Assembly (NCBI GenBank): GCA_964424345.1
Contig: CAYRIK010000046.1
Coordinates: forward strand, 1-12,491
Origin: RGIG6307 sp964424345
Lineage (GTDB): Bacteria; Bacillota; Clostridia; Lachnospirales; Lachnospiraceae
Length of the DNA: 12,491 nt
Direction: 5' to 3'
Each line of letters begins with the position of its first letter. The stretch's first letter is position 1. The notes beneath the pieces are model-generated. The model was not told the origin of the DNA. It worked only from the letters and a program-made list of their open reading frames with translations, and ran no database searches. Positions 1-7,720 of the stretch are shown here, in pieces. The position numbers and the translations under genes were made by a program.

Positions 1-12
1 GGAAAATTAGAC

Positions 13-1938
13 ATGGGTTTAACGATTGCACAAAAAATTATAAAAGAACATTTGCTCAGCGGAGATATGACGGTTGGAAGTGAAGTTGCTTTAAAGATTG
101 ACCAGACATTGACACAGGATGCTACTGGAACAATGGCATATCTGGAATTTGAAGCAATGGGATTAGACCGAGTAAAGACAGAACGAAGTGTAGCGTATAT
201 CGATCATAATACATTACAGTCTGGTTTTGAAAATGCAGATGACCATAGATATATCCAGTCTGTATGTGAAAAACATGGTATTTATTTTTCAAGACCTGGT
301 AATGGTATTTGCCATCAGGTTCATTTAGAGCGTTTCGGAAAGCCTGGAAAGACATTGATTGGTTCTGACAGTCATACACCAACAGGCGGCGGTATCGGTA
401 TGCTTGCAATGGGTGCAGGCGGTATGGACGTTGCTGTAGCAATGGGCGGCGGTGCTTATTATATTACAATGCCAAAAATGTTTAAAGTAAACGTAACTGG
501 AACATTAAAGCCATTTGTAACAGCAAAAGATATCAGCTTAGAATTACTTCGTATCCTTTCTGTAAAAGGCGGTGTTGGTGCGATTATTGAGTGGGGCGGA
601 GAAGGTATTAAATATCTTTCTGTTCCAGAACGAGCAACTATCACAAATATGGGTACAGAGTTAGGTGCAACAACTTCTATTTTCCCTTCTGATGAAGTGA
701 CAAGAGCATTTTTAAAGGCAGAAGGCAGAGAAGAAGATTACGTTGCTTTAGAAAGCGATGCAGATGCAGAATATGATCGCATTATTGACATTAACTTAGA
801 TGAATTAACTCCATTGATTGCTTGTCCACACAGCCCTGATAATATTGTTGCAGTTTCTTCTTTAAAGGGTGTAAAAGTAGATCAGGTATGTATCGGCTCT
901 TGTACAAACTCTTCTTTAATGGATATGTTGAAGGTAGCTGCTTTATTAAAAGGAAAAACAATCGATCCTTCTGTCAGCCTTTCTATTTCTCCAGGTTCTA
1001 AGCAGGTGTTGGCAATGTTAGCTGATTGCGGTGCGTTAAGTGATATTATCGCATCTGGTGCTCGTGTATTAGAATGTGCATGCGGTCCATGTATCGGTAT
1101 GGGATTTTCACCAAATTCAGCAGGTGTTTCACTTCGTACCTTCAACCGTAATTTTGAAGGAAGAAGCGGTACAGCAGATGCAAAGGTTTATCTTGTTTCT
1201 CCAGAAACAGCAGTTGCAGCAGCTCTTACAGGTGAGATTACAGACCCAAGAATGTTAGGAGAAATGCCAGAGATTTCTATGCCGGAAGCTTTTAAAATCA
1301 ATGATAATGCAATTCTTCCTCCAGCATCTGAAGAAAGAGCAGATGAAGTAGAAGTATTGCGTGGACCAAATATCAAGCCATTTCCTGTTTCTAAGCCACA
1401 GGAAGATACATTAAGTGCAGAATTGGTATTAAAAGTTGGAGATAATATTACAACAGACCACATTATGCCAGCAGGCAGTAAGATTTTACCATACCGTTCC
1501 AATATTCCATATTTATCTAAATTCTGTTTTGGCGTATGTGATACAACATTCCCTGACAGAGCAAAGGAATTAGGAAGCAGTATTATCGTAGGTGGAAGCA
1601 ACTATGGTCAGGGTTCTTCTCGTGAGCATGCAGCATTAGTTCCAATGTATCTTGGAATCCGCGCGGTTATCACAAAGAGCTTTGCACGTATTCACATTGC
1701 AAACTTAATCAATGCAGGCATTATGCCTTTAACATTTAAAAATCCAGAAGATTATGATAAAGTTTCTCAGGGTGACAAGCTGACAATGAAAAACGTATTT
1801 GCAGGTATGGAATCAGGAGAGATTACTTTATTAGATGAAACAACTGGTGAAACATTTACATTAGTATGCAGCTTTACTGAAAGACAGAAGCAGATTTTAA
1901 AAGCAGGCGGATTACTTCCGTATACAAAGAGAGGTTAA
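13..1938 (+). CDS. acn: Aconitate hydratase (aconitase)
   Basis: Cytoplasmic [4Fe-4S] enzyme that isomerises citrate to isocitrate via cis-aconitate. The 641-residue protein has the full aconitase plan. The N-terminal catalytic domains carry DSHTPTGGGIG (D119-G129). The cluster ligands are C297 (in CIGSCTNSS) and C357/C360 (in CGPCIG). The C-terminal swivel domain begins near TTDHI (480-484) and contains GSNYGQGSSREHAAL from 528, where S535 and R537 match the catalytic Ser and Arg of pig aconitase. It is much shorter than the roughly 900-residue AcnA type and fits the short 'Aquifex-type' putative aconitases common in Clostridia. The ATG at 13 matches the usual family start. Only 12 bases lie before it, so the promoter, and any citrate synthase gene upstream, are outside the window. 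The stop lies 3 nt before icd, so the two genes are almost certainly cotranscribed. Isopropylmalate or homoaconitate isomerases are related, but the fused two-domain form and the icd neighbour favour aconitase. Confidence 0.95.
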   Translation: MGLTIAQKIIKEHLLSGDMTVGSEVALKIDQTLTQDATGTMAYLEFEAMGLDRVKTERSVAYIDHNTLQSGFENADDHRYIQSVCEKHGIYFSRPGNGICHQVHLERFGKPGKTLIGSDSHTPTGGGIGMLAMGAGGMDVAVAMGGGAYYITMPKMFKVNVTGTLKPFVTAKDISLELLRILSVKGGVGAIIEWGGEGIKYLSVPERATITNMGTELGATTSIFPSDEVTRAFLKAEGREEDYVALESDADAEYDRIIDINLDELTPLIACPHSPDNIVAVSSLKGVKVDQVCIGSCTNSSLMDMLKVAALLKGKTIDPSVSLSISPGSKQVLAMLADCGALSDIIASGARVLECACGPCIGMGFSPNSAGVSLRTFNRNFEGRSGTADAKVYLVSPETAVAAALTGEITDPRMLGEMPEISMPEAFKINDNAILPPASEERADEVEVLRGPNIKPFPVSKPQEDTLSAELVLKVGDNITTDHIMPAGSKILPYRSNIPYLSKFCFGVCDTTFPDRAKELGSSIIVGGSNYGQGSSREHAALVPMYLGIRAVITKSFARIHIANLINAGIMPLTFKNPEDYDKVSQGDKLTMKNVFAGMESGEITLLDETTGETFTLVCSFTERQKQILKAGGLLPYTKRG

Positions 1939-1941
1939 GTC

Positions 1942-3090
1942 ATGGAAAAATATATTGATAGCGCAGTAGAACAGTTTCGTACACTTTTGACAGAGCAGAT
2001 TGCTCGTCAGAGAAAAATGGAAAACGAACATGAAGTAACAGATTATACAAAATTAGATAAAATTGTAATCGGTGTTTGCGGTGGTGACGGAATCGGCCCT
2101 GTAATTTCAGCAGAAGCAGAACGTGTATTGGCATTTATCTTAAAAGATGAAATTGCAGCAGGCAAAGTAGAAATTCGCACAATTGAAGGACTTACAATCG
2201 AAAATCGAATTGCACATAACAAAGCAATTCCAGATGATGTATTAGCAGAGATTAAGGCTTGTAATGTTGTATTAAAAGGACCTACAACAACATTAAAAGG
2301 CGGTACATTAGAAAGTGCAAACGTAGCAATGCGTCGTGAATTAGATTTGTATGCAAATGTACGTCCAGTATGTATTCCAGAAGAAAATATCGATTGGACA
2401 TTCTTCAGAGAGAATACAGAAGGAGAGTATGTACTTGGCAGTCGTGGTGTAGAAATTCCAGATACATTGGCATTTGACTTTAAGGTAACAACAAATGCAG
2501 GAACAAAGCGAATTGCAAGAGCAGCATTTGAATATGCAAAAAATAACGGAAAGACACATGTAACAATCGTAACAAAGGCAAACATTATGAAAAAGACAGA
2601 TGGTAAGTTCTCTGAAATTTGTCACGAAGTTGCAAAAGATTATCCAGGTATTACAGTAGAAGAATACTATATCGATATTATGACTGCAAACTTAGTAAAT
2701 GAACGTGTTCGCAGCAAATTCCAAGTTATTTTACTTCCAAACTTGTACGGTGATATCATTACAGATGAAGCAGCACAGCTTCAGGGTGGTGTAGGTACTG
2801 CAGGAAGTGCAAACCTCGGAGATAAATATGCGATGTTTGAAGCAATCCATGGTTCTGCACCTCGTATGATTGAAACAGGACGTGGCTGCTATGCAAATCC
2901 AACAAGTATGATTAAGGCTTCTGAAATGCTGCTTCGTCATATCGGCTTTGTAGAAAAAGCAGATAAGCTTAGCAAGGCATTACATTTCTGTACAGAAGTA
3001 GAGAATAAAGTCGTTATGACAGGACATTCAGATGGTGCGACAGGAAGAGAATTTGCAGATTATCTGATGAGCGTATTAGAGAATATGTAA
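1942..3090 (+). CDS. icd: Isocitrate dehydrogenase (isocitrate/isopropylmalate dehydrogenase family)
   Basis: Oxidative decarboxylation of isocitrate to 2-oxoglutarate, following aconitase. Of 382 residues, the first 39 or so form a charged, probably helical extension before the Rossmann-like start GGDGIGP (47-53). Seen after that: the substrate loop with Ser and Asn in LESANVAMRRELDLY, RENTEGEY (156-163), the catalytic-Lys region TKANIMKK (K212), metal ligands D245, D271 and D275, and the adenine-site motif HGSAP (303-307). In the positions that normally discriminate NAD (Asp-Ile) from NADP (Lys-Tyr) it has R308-M309, with about three extra residues before the conserved Asn-Pro. Cofactor use therefore cannot be read off. 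Isopropylmalate or homoisocitrate dehydrogenase are alternatives, but the aconitase gene 3 nt upstream makes isocitrate the likely substrate. The ribosome binding site (GAGG, 1931-1934) lies inside the end of acn, which suggests translational coupling. Confidence 0.9.
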   Translation: MEKYIDSAVEQFRTLLTEQIARQRKMENEHEVTDYTKLDKIVIGVCGGDGIGPVISAEAERVLAFILKDEIAAGKVEIRTIEGLTIENRIAHNKAIPDDVLAEIKACNVVLKGPTTTLKGGTLESANVAMRRELDLYANVRPVCIPEENIDWTFFRENTEGEYVLGSRGVEIPDTLAFDFKVTTNAGTKRIARAAFEYAKNNGKTHVTIVTKANIMKKTDGKFSEICHEVAKDYPGITVEEYYIDIMTANLVNERVRSKFQVILLPNLYGDIITDEAAQLQGGVGTAGSANLGDKYAMFEAIHGSAPRMIETGRGCYANPTSMIKASEMLLRHIGFVEKADKLSKALHFCTEVENKVVMTGHSDGATGREFADYLMSVLENM

Positions 3091-3097
3091 GCATGAT

Positions 3098-3145
3098 ATA
3101 GAGCATTGTGAAATAGCTTGTTATTTCGCAATGCTCTATTATTTT
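3098..3145 (+). terminator. Rho-independent terminator of acn-icd
   Basis: The arms 3098-3115 and 3122-3139 pair over 18 bp with a single G:U wobble around a 6-nt loop, followed by a T-rich tail (3139-3145). It sits 7 nt after the icd stop codon. There is no T-run in the reverse direction, so it should act mainly on acn-icd rather than on the convergent pcp gene. Confidence 0.9.
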
Positions 3146-3160
3146 GGTATCTGGTTGTAA

Positions 3161-3799
3161 TTAGTGTAGGGTTCCTTCAATCGTTTGTATGTCAGCAGAA
3201 TGTGTTGCAATAGCACGAATGGCACATTCTAAACCGCGAACGATGTCTGTAAGTTCCATACTTGGAACAGTAGAATCTGTAACTTGCTGTGGGATGTATG
3301 GTACATGTACAAAGCCACCTTTGGCAGCAGGATAGTGTTTGTTTAATGTGTAAAGCAGACCATACATAAGATGATTGCATACAAAAGTTCCGGCAGAATT
3401 GCTCACTTGGGCAGGAATGCCGGCTTCTCTTATATTGGATACCATTGCTTTGATTGGAAGCGTTGCAAAATAAGCGTTTTCGCCGTCCTCGCGGATTGTG
3501 CGGTCAATTGGTTGATTTCCGGCATTGTCTGGAATGCCGGCATCATCTATATTGATTGCAATTCGTTCAGGTGTAATTGCTTTTCGGCCGCCAGCCTGTC
3601 CAACACAAAGTACGGCATCTGGTTTATGTAATGCTATCGCTTCACACAGTCGTTCAATAGAAATATCAAATACAGTCGGTATTTCTAATTTTATAACAGA
3701 AATATCTTCTATTTGAGATGCTACAAGTTTCACAGCTTCTAATGCAGGATTGATTGTTTGACCACCAAATGGGTCAAATGCGGTTAATAATAATTTCAT
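3161..3799 (-). CDS. pcp: Pyrrolidone-carboxylate (pyroglutamyl) peptidase
   Basis: Cytosolic cysteine peptidase of family C15 that removes N-terminal pyroglutamate from peptides. Its 212 residues are normal for the family. Visible hallmarks are the N-terminal TAFDPFGG (6-13), the glutamate of the triad in GGRKAITPERIAIN (E78), the nucleophile in SNSAGTFVCNHLMY (C141) and the histidine in FVHVPYIP (H165), so the catalytic triad is intact. No signal peptide is seen. The start at 3799 is set by a strong GGAGG (complement of 3806-3810) 7 nt upstream. The gene is monocistronic and convergent to icd, and its promoter region is shared head-to-head with the esterase gene. A role in peptide nitrogen scavenging is family knowledge; nothing local adds to it. 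Confidence 0.95.
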   Translation of the reverse strand: MKLLLTAFDPFGGQTINPALEAVKLVASQIEDISVIKLEIPTVFDISIERLCEAIALHKPDAVLCVGQAGGRKAITPERIAINIDDAGIPDNAGNQPIDRTIREDGENAYFATLPIKAMVSNIREAGIPAQVSNSAGTFVCNHLMYGLLYTLNKHYPAAKGGFVHVPYIPQQVTDSTVPSMELTDIVRGLECAIRAIATHSADIQTIEGTLH

Positions 3800-3840
3800 A
3801 GATGGCCTCCAGTTACGAGTTTGTAAAAAGATATATGACC

Positions 3841-3869
3841 ATTATTGTATATAGTACGGAAAATTACAA
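3841..3869 (-). promoter_or_regulatory. Candidate sigma-A promoter of pcp
   Basis: Read on the minus strand, TTGTAA (complement of 3864-3869) and AATAAT (complement of 3841-3846) are separated by exactly 17 nt. Four of six and five of six bases match the consensus. It would give a leader of about 35 nt before the pcp start. The region is AT-rich, so chance matches are possible. Confidence 0.4.
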
Positions 3870-3886
3870 GGTATTCTTGCAGGCGG

Positions 3887-3915
3887 TTGCATTTTTGGAA
3901 AAGATATTATAAGAT
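3887..3915 (+). promoter_or_regulatory. Candidate sigma-A promoter of the esterase-exonuclease pair
   Basis: TTGCAT (3887-3892) and TAAGAT (3910-3915) lie 17 nt apart, about 60 nt before the esterase start. The -35 match is weak. It is the best candidate I see in this 177-nt divergent intergenic region. Confidence 0.3.
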
Positions 3916-3976
3916 GATACAGGAGTCTTGCAAAGACAAGAAGACTTCTTATAAAAAGAAATACGAGGAAACGATT

Positions 3977-4792
3977 ATGTTATATGAAAAATTTGAGATT
4001 AAGCAGGAAGGTTCTTTAGAAGAAAGAGAACTCACTACATACATTGTATCATGTGTACAAAGCACAATGGCAAAAGAAAGACCTTGTGTTATCATTTTAC
4101 CAGGCGGAGGATATGTAAACTTATCCATGGAGAGAGAAGGCGAAGCAATGGCAGTTCGTTTTAATTCTATGGGATATCAGGCAGTTGTTTTAAAATATTC
4201 TGTAACTCCAGCAACATATCCAACTCAGATTTTGGAAATTGCACAGGCAGTAAGCATTGTAAGAAGCCATGCAAAAGAATGGAACATTGATCCAAATAAG
4301 ATTTTATTGTGCGGAAGCAGTGCAGGCGGTCATGCGATTGCAAGCTATGGTTGTTTCTGGCATGAAGATTTTGTAGCAGAAAGCCTTCACATTGAAGATA
4401 AAGAAGTGTTAAGACCAAACGGATTGGTATTGTGCTATCCTGTTATTACAAGCGGAGAATTTGCAAACAAGCCATCTATCGAGCATTTATGCGGCGACCG
4501 TTATGAAGAATTATTAGAAAGAGTAAGTTTAGAAAATCAGGTAAATGAATTTACTCCAAAGTGCTTTATCTGGCATACATTTGCAGACCAGATGGTTCCT
4601 GTTGAAAACTCATTGTTATTTGCAAATGCATTAAGAAAGCAGAATATTCCTTTTGAATTACATATTTATCCAGCAGGACAGCATGGACTTGCTCTGGCAG
4701 ACTGGACAACTCAGTGTGAAAGTGGCTGGGGTCTTCAGGAAGAATGTCAGTCCTGGGTAAATTTAGTACAGACATGGATTAAAAATTTATAG
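3977..4792 (+). CDS. Alpha/beta-hydrolase esterase (acetyl-esterase-like)
   Basis: Predicted cytosolic serine esterase of 271 residues. It has an oxyanion-hole motif LPGGGY (41-46), a nucleophile elbow G-S-S-A-G with S115, an acid residue D204 in TFADQMVP and H236 in AGQHG. Order and spacing are those of the alpha/beta-hydrolase fold. The GGGY form with a following Glu-rich helix resembles the BD-FAE/acetyl-xylan-esterase-like group, so deacetylation of sugars or small esters is likely, but the substrate is inferred. The frame stays open upstream to 3845. I chose 3977 because GAGGAA (3965-3970) sits 6 nt before it and the upstream residues look nothing like the fold. No signal peptide is visible, so it would act on imported or intracellular esters. 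The next gene starts 7 nt after the stop. Confidence 0.85.
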   Translation: MLYEKFEIKQEGSLEERELTTYIVSCVQSTMAKERPCVIILPGGGYVNLSMEREGEAMAVRFNSMGYQAVVLKYSVTPATYPTQILEIAQAVSIVRSHAKEWNIDPNKILLCGSSAGGHAIASYGCFWHEDFVAESLHIEDKEVLRPNGLVLCYPVITSGEFANKPSIEHLCGDRYEELLERVSLENQVNEFTPKCFIWHTFADQMVPVENSLLFANALRKQNIPFELHIYPAGQHGLALADWTTQCESGWGLQEECQSWVNLVQTWIKNL

Positions 4793-4799
4793 GATTAGT

Positions 4800-5747
4800 A
4801 TGGATTATATTGTATTGGACGTGGAATGGAATCAAGGAGAGCAAAAGCAATCAGGTGTTCCTTCCTTTGAGATTATTGAAATTGGGGCAGTAAAACTGAA
4901 TGAGCATTTTCAGATGGTGGATGAGTATCAAAGTCTTGTAAGACCACAGATTTATGACAGCATGCATAAAATTACAGAAGAACTGGTACATCTGAATATG
5001 GATGACATCAAGGATGCCAGAGTATTTCCTGTTGTAATACAGGAATTTCTGGATTGGTGTGGAGAAGACTATATTTTTTGCATCTGGGGCGTTCAGGATT
5101 TAAGTGAAATACAAAAAAATATGGATTATTATGAGCTGCCGCCAATCAGCCACGGACCGATGAAGTTTTATGATGTACAAAAGTTGTATGGAATGTATAA
5201 AGGAAATCATAAGCTGAGAGTGTCACTTTCTCATGCTGTAGAAGAAGAATCTTTGCTTCAGGAGGAAGTACCATTTCATCGTGCATATGCAGATGCATAT
5301 TATACTGCCAAAATTATGCAGAAAATCATAAATTTGAAGTTATGTAGAATGATTTCATTTGATACGTATCGTATTCCAGCAACGAAAAAAGATCAGATTT
5401 TATGGAAATTTGATACGTATACAAAATTTATTTCTAAAGGCTACAACGAAAAAACAGAGCTTTTAGCTGATAAAAATATCGCTTGTATACGCTGTGTTTT
5501 TTGTGAAAAGGCACTTCATAAGGAGATTCCATGGTATACACCAAATAATGGCAAGCATTATTATACGATTGCCAAATGTGCAGAACATGGTTTTATGAAA
5601 GGAAAAAGCCGAATTCGAAGAGATCATGAAGGGCATTATTTTGCTGTTAAGACGACAAAACCTGTCACAGGAGAAGAAGCTCAGAAAATCAAGGAACGTA
5701 GATTGTATAAAAGTGACAAAAAACGAGAGGAAAACTTGTTGAAATAG
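4800..5747 (+). CDS. DEDDh 3'-5' exonuclease with C-terminal cysteine-rich domain
   Basis: Probable 3'-5' exonuclease of 315 residues. Residues 1-180 form an RNase T/DnaQ-like domain: motif I LDVEWN (D7, E9), motif II WGVQDLSEI (D100) and motif III HRAYADAYYTA (H160, D165). All five DEDDh residues are present. The divergent DVEWN motif and long insert resemble the KapD/ERI1-like branch rather than the DNA polymerase III epsilon subunit. A second region (about 225-290) has C229, C232, C235, C260 and H263, a possible zinc site, followed by a basic C-terminus rich in Lys/Arg. The RNA or DNA substrate is not known. The ribosome binding site AGGA (4791-4794) overlaps the stop codon of the esterase gene, so the two are probably coupled. 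A strong terminator follows. Confidence 0.85.
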   Translation: MDYIVLDVEWNQGEQKQSGVPSFEIIEIGAVKLNEHFQMVDEYQSLVRPQIYDSMHKITEELVHLNMDDIKDARVFPVVIQEFLDWCGEDYIFCIWGVQDLSEIQKNMDYYELPPISHGPMKFYDVQKLYGMYKGNHKLRVSLSHAVEEESLLQEEVPFHRAYADAYYTAKIMQKIINLKLCRMISFDTYRIPATKKDQILWKFDTYTKFISKGYNEKTELLADKNIACIRCVFCEKALHKEIPWYTPNNGKHYYTIAKCAEHGFMKGKSRIRRDHEGHYFAVKTTKPVTGEEAQKIKERRLYKSDKKREENLLK

Positions 5748-5748
5748 A

Positions 5749-5799
5749 AGAACCGTTGCATTTGTGATAAGATATCATAAATGCAACGGTTCTTTTTTT
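5749..5799 (+). terminator. Rho-independent terminator, possibly bidirectional
   Basis: The arms 5749-5769 and 5773-5793 pair over 21 bp with one G:U wobble and a 3-nt loop, followed by a run of seven T (5793-5799). It begins 1 nt after the exonuclease stop. On the minus strand the hairpin is followed by a moderately T-rich stretch, so it may also end the convergent carboxypeptidase transcript. Confidence 0.93.
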
Positions 5800-5819
5800 G
5801 GAGTTTCTAGCGAAAGAAA

Positions 5820-7538
5820 CTATTTTTTAGGTGTATTTAAGTCATGGAATGTGACATTTTTAGGTTTGTTAGGAGTGCTGTTTTTATAATATTCTTTGGA
5901 AGGAGCACGTCCGGCACGTAAGTCGGTATCGATTTTTACATTTCTGGAACGGTCATGATGTGACATCACACTTGCAGAACCACGTTTTTTATAACGTTTT
6001 CGTTTGTTGGCAGATGTAAATCGACCAATGATCATATACCAGAGTCCTTGTAATAATTGTGCAAAGCCGATAAAAAGCAAGTGGAATATGTTTGGTGAAG
6101 ATGGTCTTGCACCAGAGCCAGCAGTACGTCGTCTGCGGGCAGCTGCTTTGGAACGGGCAGCTTTCATATATATACGATATATTGTAATCAATAAAGTACA
6201 GACGAAAACACCAAGTATCACATACCATACAACAGGCGGAATGAGTGTCTTTTTAACAATTTCTACATCAACAGGTGCTTCTGAAGGTTGTTCAATCGGT
6301 TCTATTGGTGCAGTTTCTGTGCCAGTTATCTGTTCAGGATCAGATACGATTGTTTCATGTCCTGTTGTCACATAAATCTGAGCTGTTCCGATATCATGTG
6401 TTCCATATTGATAGTGAGCAACTGCCATACAGCTTTCATCATCTGCATCTGTAGTGATATAGCTGGTAGTATCAGCAAAGGATGCAGATTTTGGAAGTAC
6501 GATAATAGAGTCTGTATTCATAGACAATAGAGGAGTGGAATCTCCTAAAACATCGACTACATTTGCACCATAAGAAGTGTCAGCACTTACATAAGTATCA
6601 TCATGTTCAGAAATATTGGCAGTTGTAAAATTACTGAAACCAAAATCAAATAAAGAAATCGTATCTTTATATTGGTTTGGAGAAACGGCATTCATAACAA
6701 CACAGATGAGTTTCATACCGTCTTTTTGTGCACAGCTGACGAGTGTTTGTCCAGCATCAGATGTATATCCGGTTTTAGCACCAACAAGATATTCGTATTC
6801 ATAAGATCTTGTTGCAAGCAGTTTGTTCGTATTAAATTCATTGATTGCTTTTGGCTGACCATCAGTTGGACCATGTTTGAAATTACGTTCTCTTGAAAGA
6901 GTACATAATAAATCTACATCGAAAAAGGCACGTCCGATTTGAGCCATATCATAAGCGGTAGTATAATGGTTAGGGTCATGGTAGCCATGTGCATTGACAA
7001 AATGACTGTTTAAGCAGCCCAGTTCTTTGGCTCGTTCATTCATGATGTCAGCAAAATCATCCAAAGTGCCTCCGATATGTTCAGCAACACCGGCAGCAAC
7101 ATCATTGGCAGACATAATCAAAATCGCAGCAAGACAGTCTTCCATATCCATGTAATTACCGCGGTCTACCCAAATACGGCTGGAGTCATATGGAATGGTG
7201 TCTAATGTTGCTTGTGTGAACGTAACTTGTTCATCTAAATCACTTGTTTCATAAGCAATCAAAGTGGTTAATATTTTGGTGATACTTGCCGGATACATTT
7301 GCTGATGTGCATTTTTTTCGTATAGGATTGTTCCGGTAGAGGCTTCTATTAAAATAGCTGTTTCACTTGTAACGGAAGGGCCTGTTGGCCAGTTTGTATC
7401 TAATGCAGAGCTTGTAACCGCTTCTGCTACATGAGCAGCTTCCACAGGTACGATGATTTGTGAAAAGGTAAGTGCTGAAATCATCATTACCGCAGCTTGC
7501 TTACGAATATGATATAAAAATTTATGAATAAAGGTCAT
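5820..7538 (-). CDS. D-alanyl-D-alanine carboxypeptidase, PBP5 family, with membrane and basic C-terminal extension
   Basis: Cell-wall enzyme that trims the terminal D-Ala of peptidoglycan stem peptides. The N-terminus has a basic patch (K6, R12, K13) and a hydrophobic core ending at Ala-x-Ala near 36-40, so it is probably a secreted signal peptide. The penicillin-binding motifs are complete: SITK (S85, K88), SAN (143-145) and KTG (255-257). Residues of about 300-395 correspond to the small beta domain after the catalytic part. Then come a Pro/Glu-rich linker (about 400-428), a clear transmembrane helix (about 436-457), a basic patch, a second hydrophobic stretch (about 484-505) and a very basic tail to residue 572. 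Typical PBP5 proteins are about 380-450 residues and end in an amphipathic anchor, so the last 140 residues are unusual. The start at 7538 has AAGGAG (complement of 7546-7551) 7 nt upstream. The vegetative or sporulation paralogue cannot be told apart from sequence alone. Confidence 0.92.
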   Translation of the reverse strand: MTFIHKFLYHIRKQAAVMMISALTFSQIIVPVEAAHVAEAVTSSALDTNWPTGPSVTSETAILIEASTGTILYEKNAHQQMYPASITKILTTLIAYETSDLDEQVTFTQATLDTIPYDSSRIWVDRGNYMDMEDCLAAILIMSANDVAAGVAEHIGGTLDDFADIMNERAKELGCLNSHFVNAHGYHDPNHYTTAYDMAQIGRAFFDVDLLCTLSRERNFKHGPTDGQPKAINEFNTNKLLATRSYEYEYLVGAKTGYTSDAGQTLVSCAQKDGMKLICVVMNAVSPNQYKDTISLFDFGFSNFTTANISEHDDTYVSADTSYGANVVDVLGDSTPLLSMNTDSIIVLPKSASFADTTSYITTDADDESCMAVAHYQYGTHDIGTAQIYVTTGHETIVSDPEQITGTETAPIEPIEQPSEAPVDVEIVKKTLIPPVVWYVILGVFVCTLLITIYRIYMKAARSKAAARRRRTAGSGARPSSPNIFHLLFIGFAQLLQGLWYMIIGRFTSANKRKRYKKRGSASVMSHHDRSRNVKIDTDLRAGRAPSKEYYKNSTPNKPKNVTFHDLNTPKK

Positions 7539-7569
7539 GAAAAATCTCCTTGAAAAGTTCAGTACTGTT

Positions 7570-7597
7570 ATCGTACACTAAAATGAGTAAAAATCAA
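7570..7597 (-). promoter_or_regulatory. Candidate promoter of the carboxypeptidase gene
   Basis: On the minus strand TTGATT (complement of 7592-7597) and TACGAT (complement of 7570-7575) are 16 nt apart, four of six matches each. It would give a leader of about 25-30 nt. Weak, but correctly placed. Confidence 0.25.
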
Positions 7598-7648
7598 AGG
7601 CTTTTTGGGAAAACCATAAAAAATTTTGTATATCTTAATAATTGCCAC

Positions 7649-7677
7649 TTTTCAGCATGTGAAAAATAGAGTAAAAT
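7649..7677 (+). promoter_or_regulatory. Candidate promoter of trmB
   Basis: TTTTCA (7649-7654) and TAAAAT (7672-7677) are 17 nt apart. The -10 matches five of six and the -35 four of six. The -35 forms one arm of a perfect 6-bp inverted repeat (7649-7654 and 7660-7665), a possible operator or a chance feature of AT-rich DNA. Confidence 0.35.
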
Positions 7678-7720
7678 ATAACGGAATATGCAAAGAAAAT
7701 AAGAAATTTGGAGTAAGTAT

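Noticed and set aside
1188..1601. Long antisense open frame within acn, and similar ones within icd, pcp and the carboxypeptidase gene.
   Set aside because: They mirror the codon bias of the real genes and show no family features or initiation signals.
3938..3950. Inverted repeat AAGAAGACTTCTT in the esterase leader, considered as a riboswitch or attenuator element.
   Set aside because: The arms are only 6 bp, there is no terminator-like partner or conserved riboswitch core, and it is compatible with chance.
3845..3976. Upstream extension of the esterase reading frame (44 codons, including an ATG at 3914).
   Set aside because: It has no ribosome binding site and its residues do not fit the hydrolase fold, while a good GAGGAA precedes the ATG at 3977.
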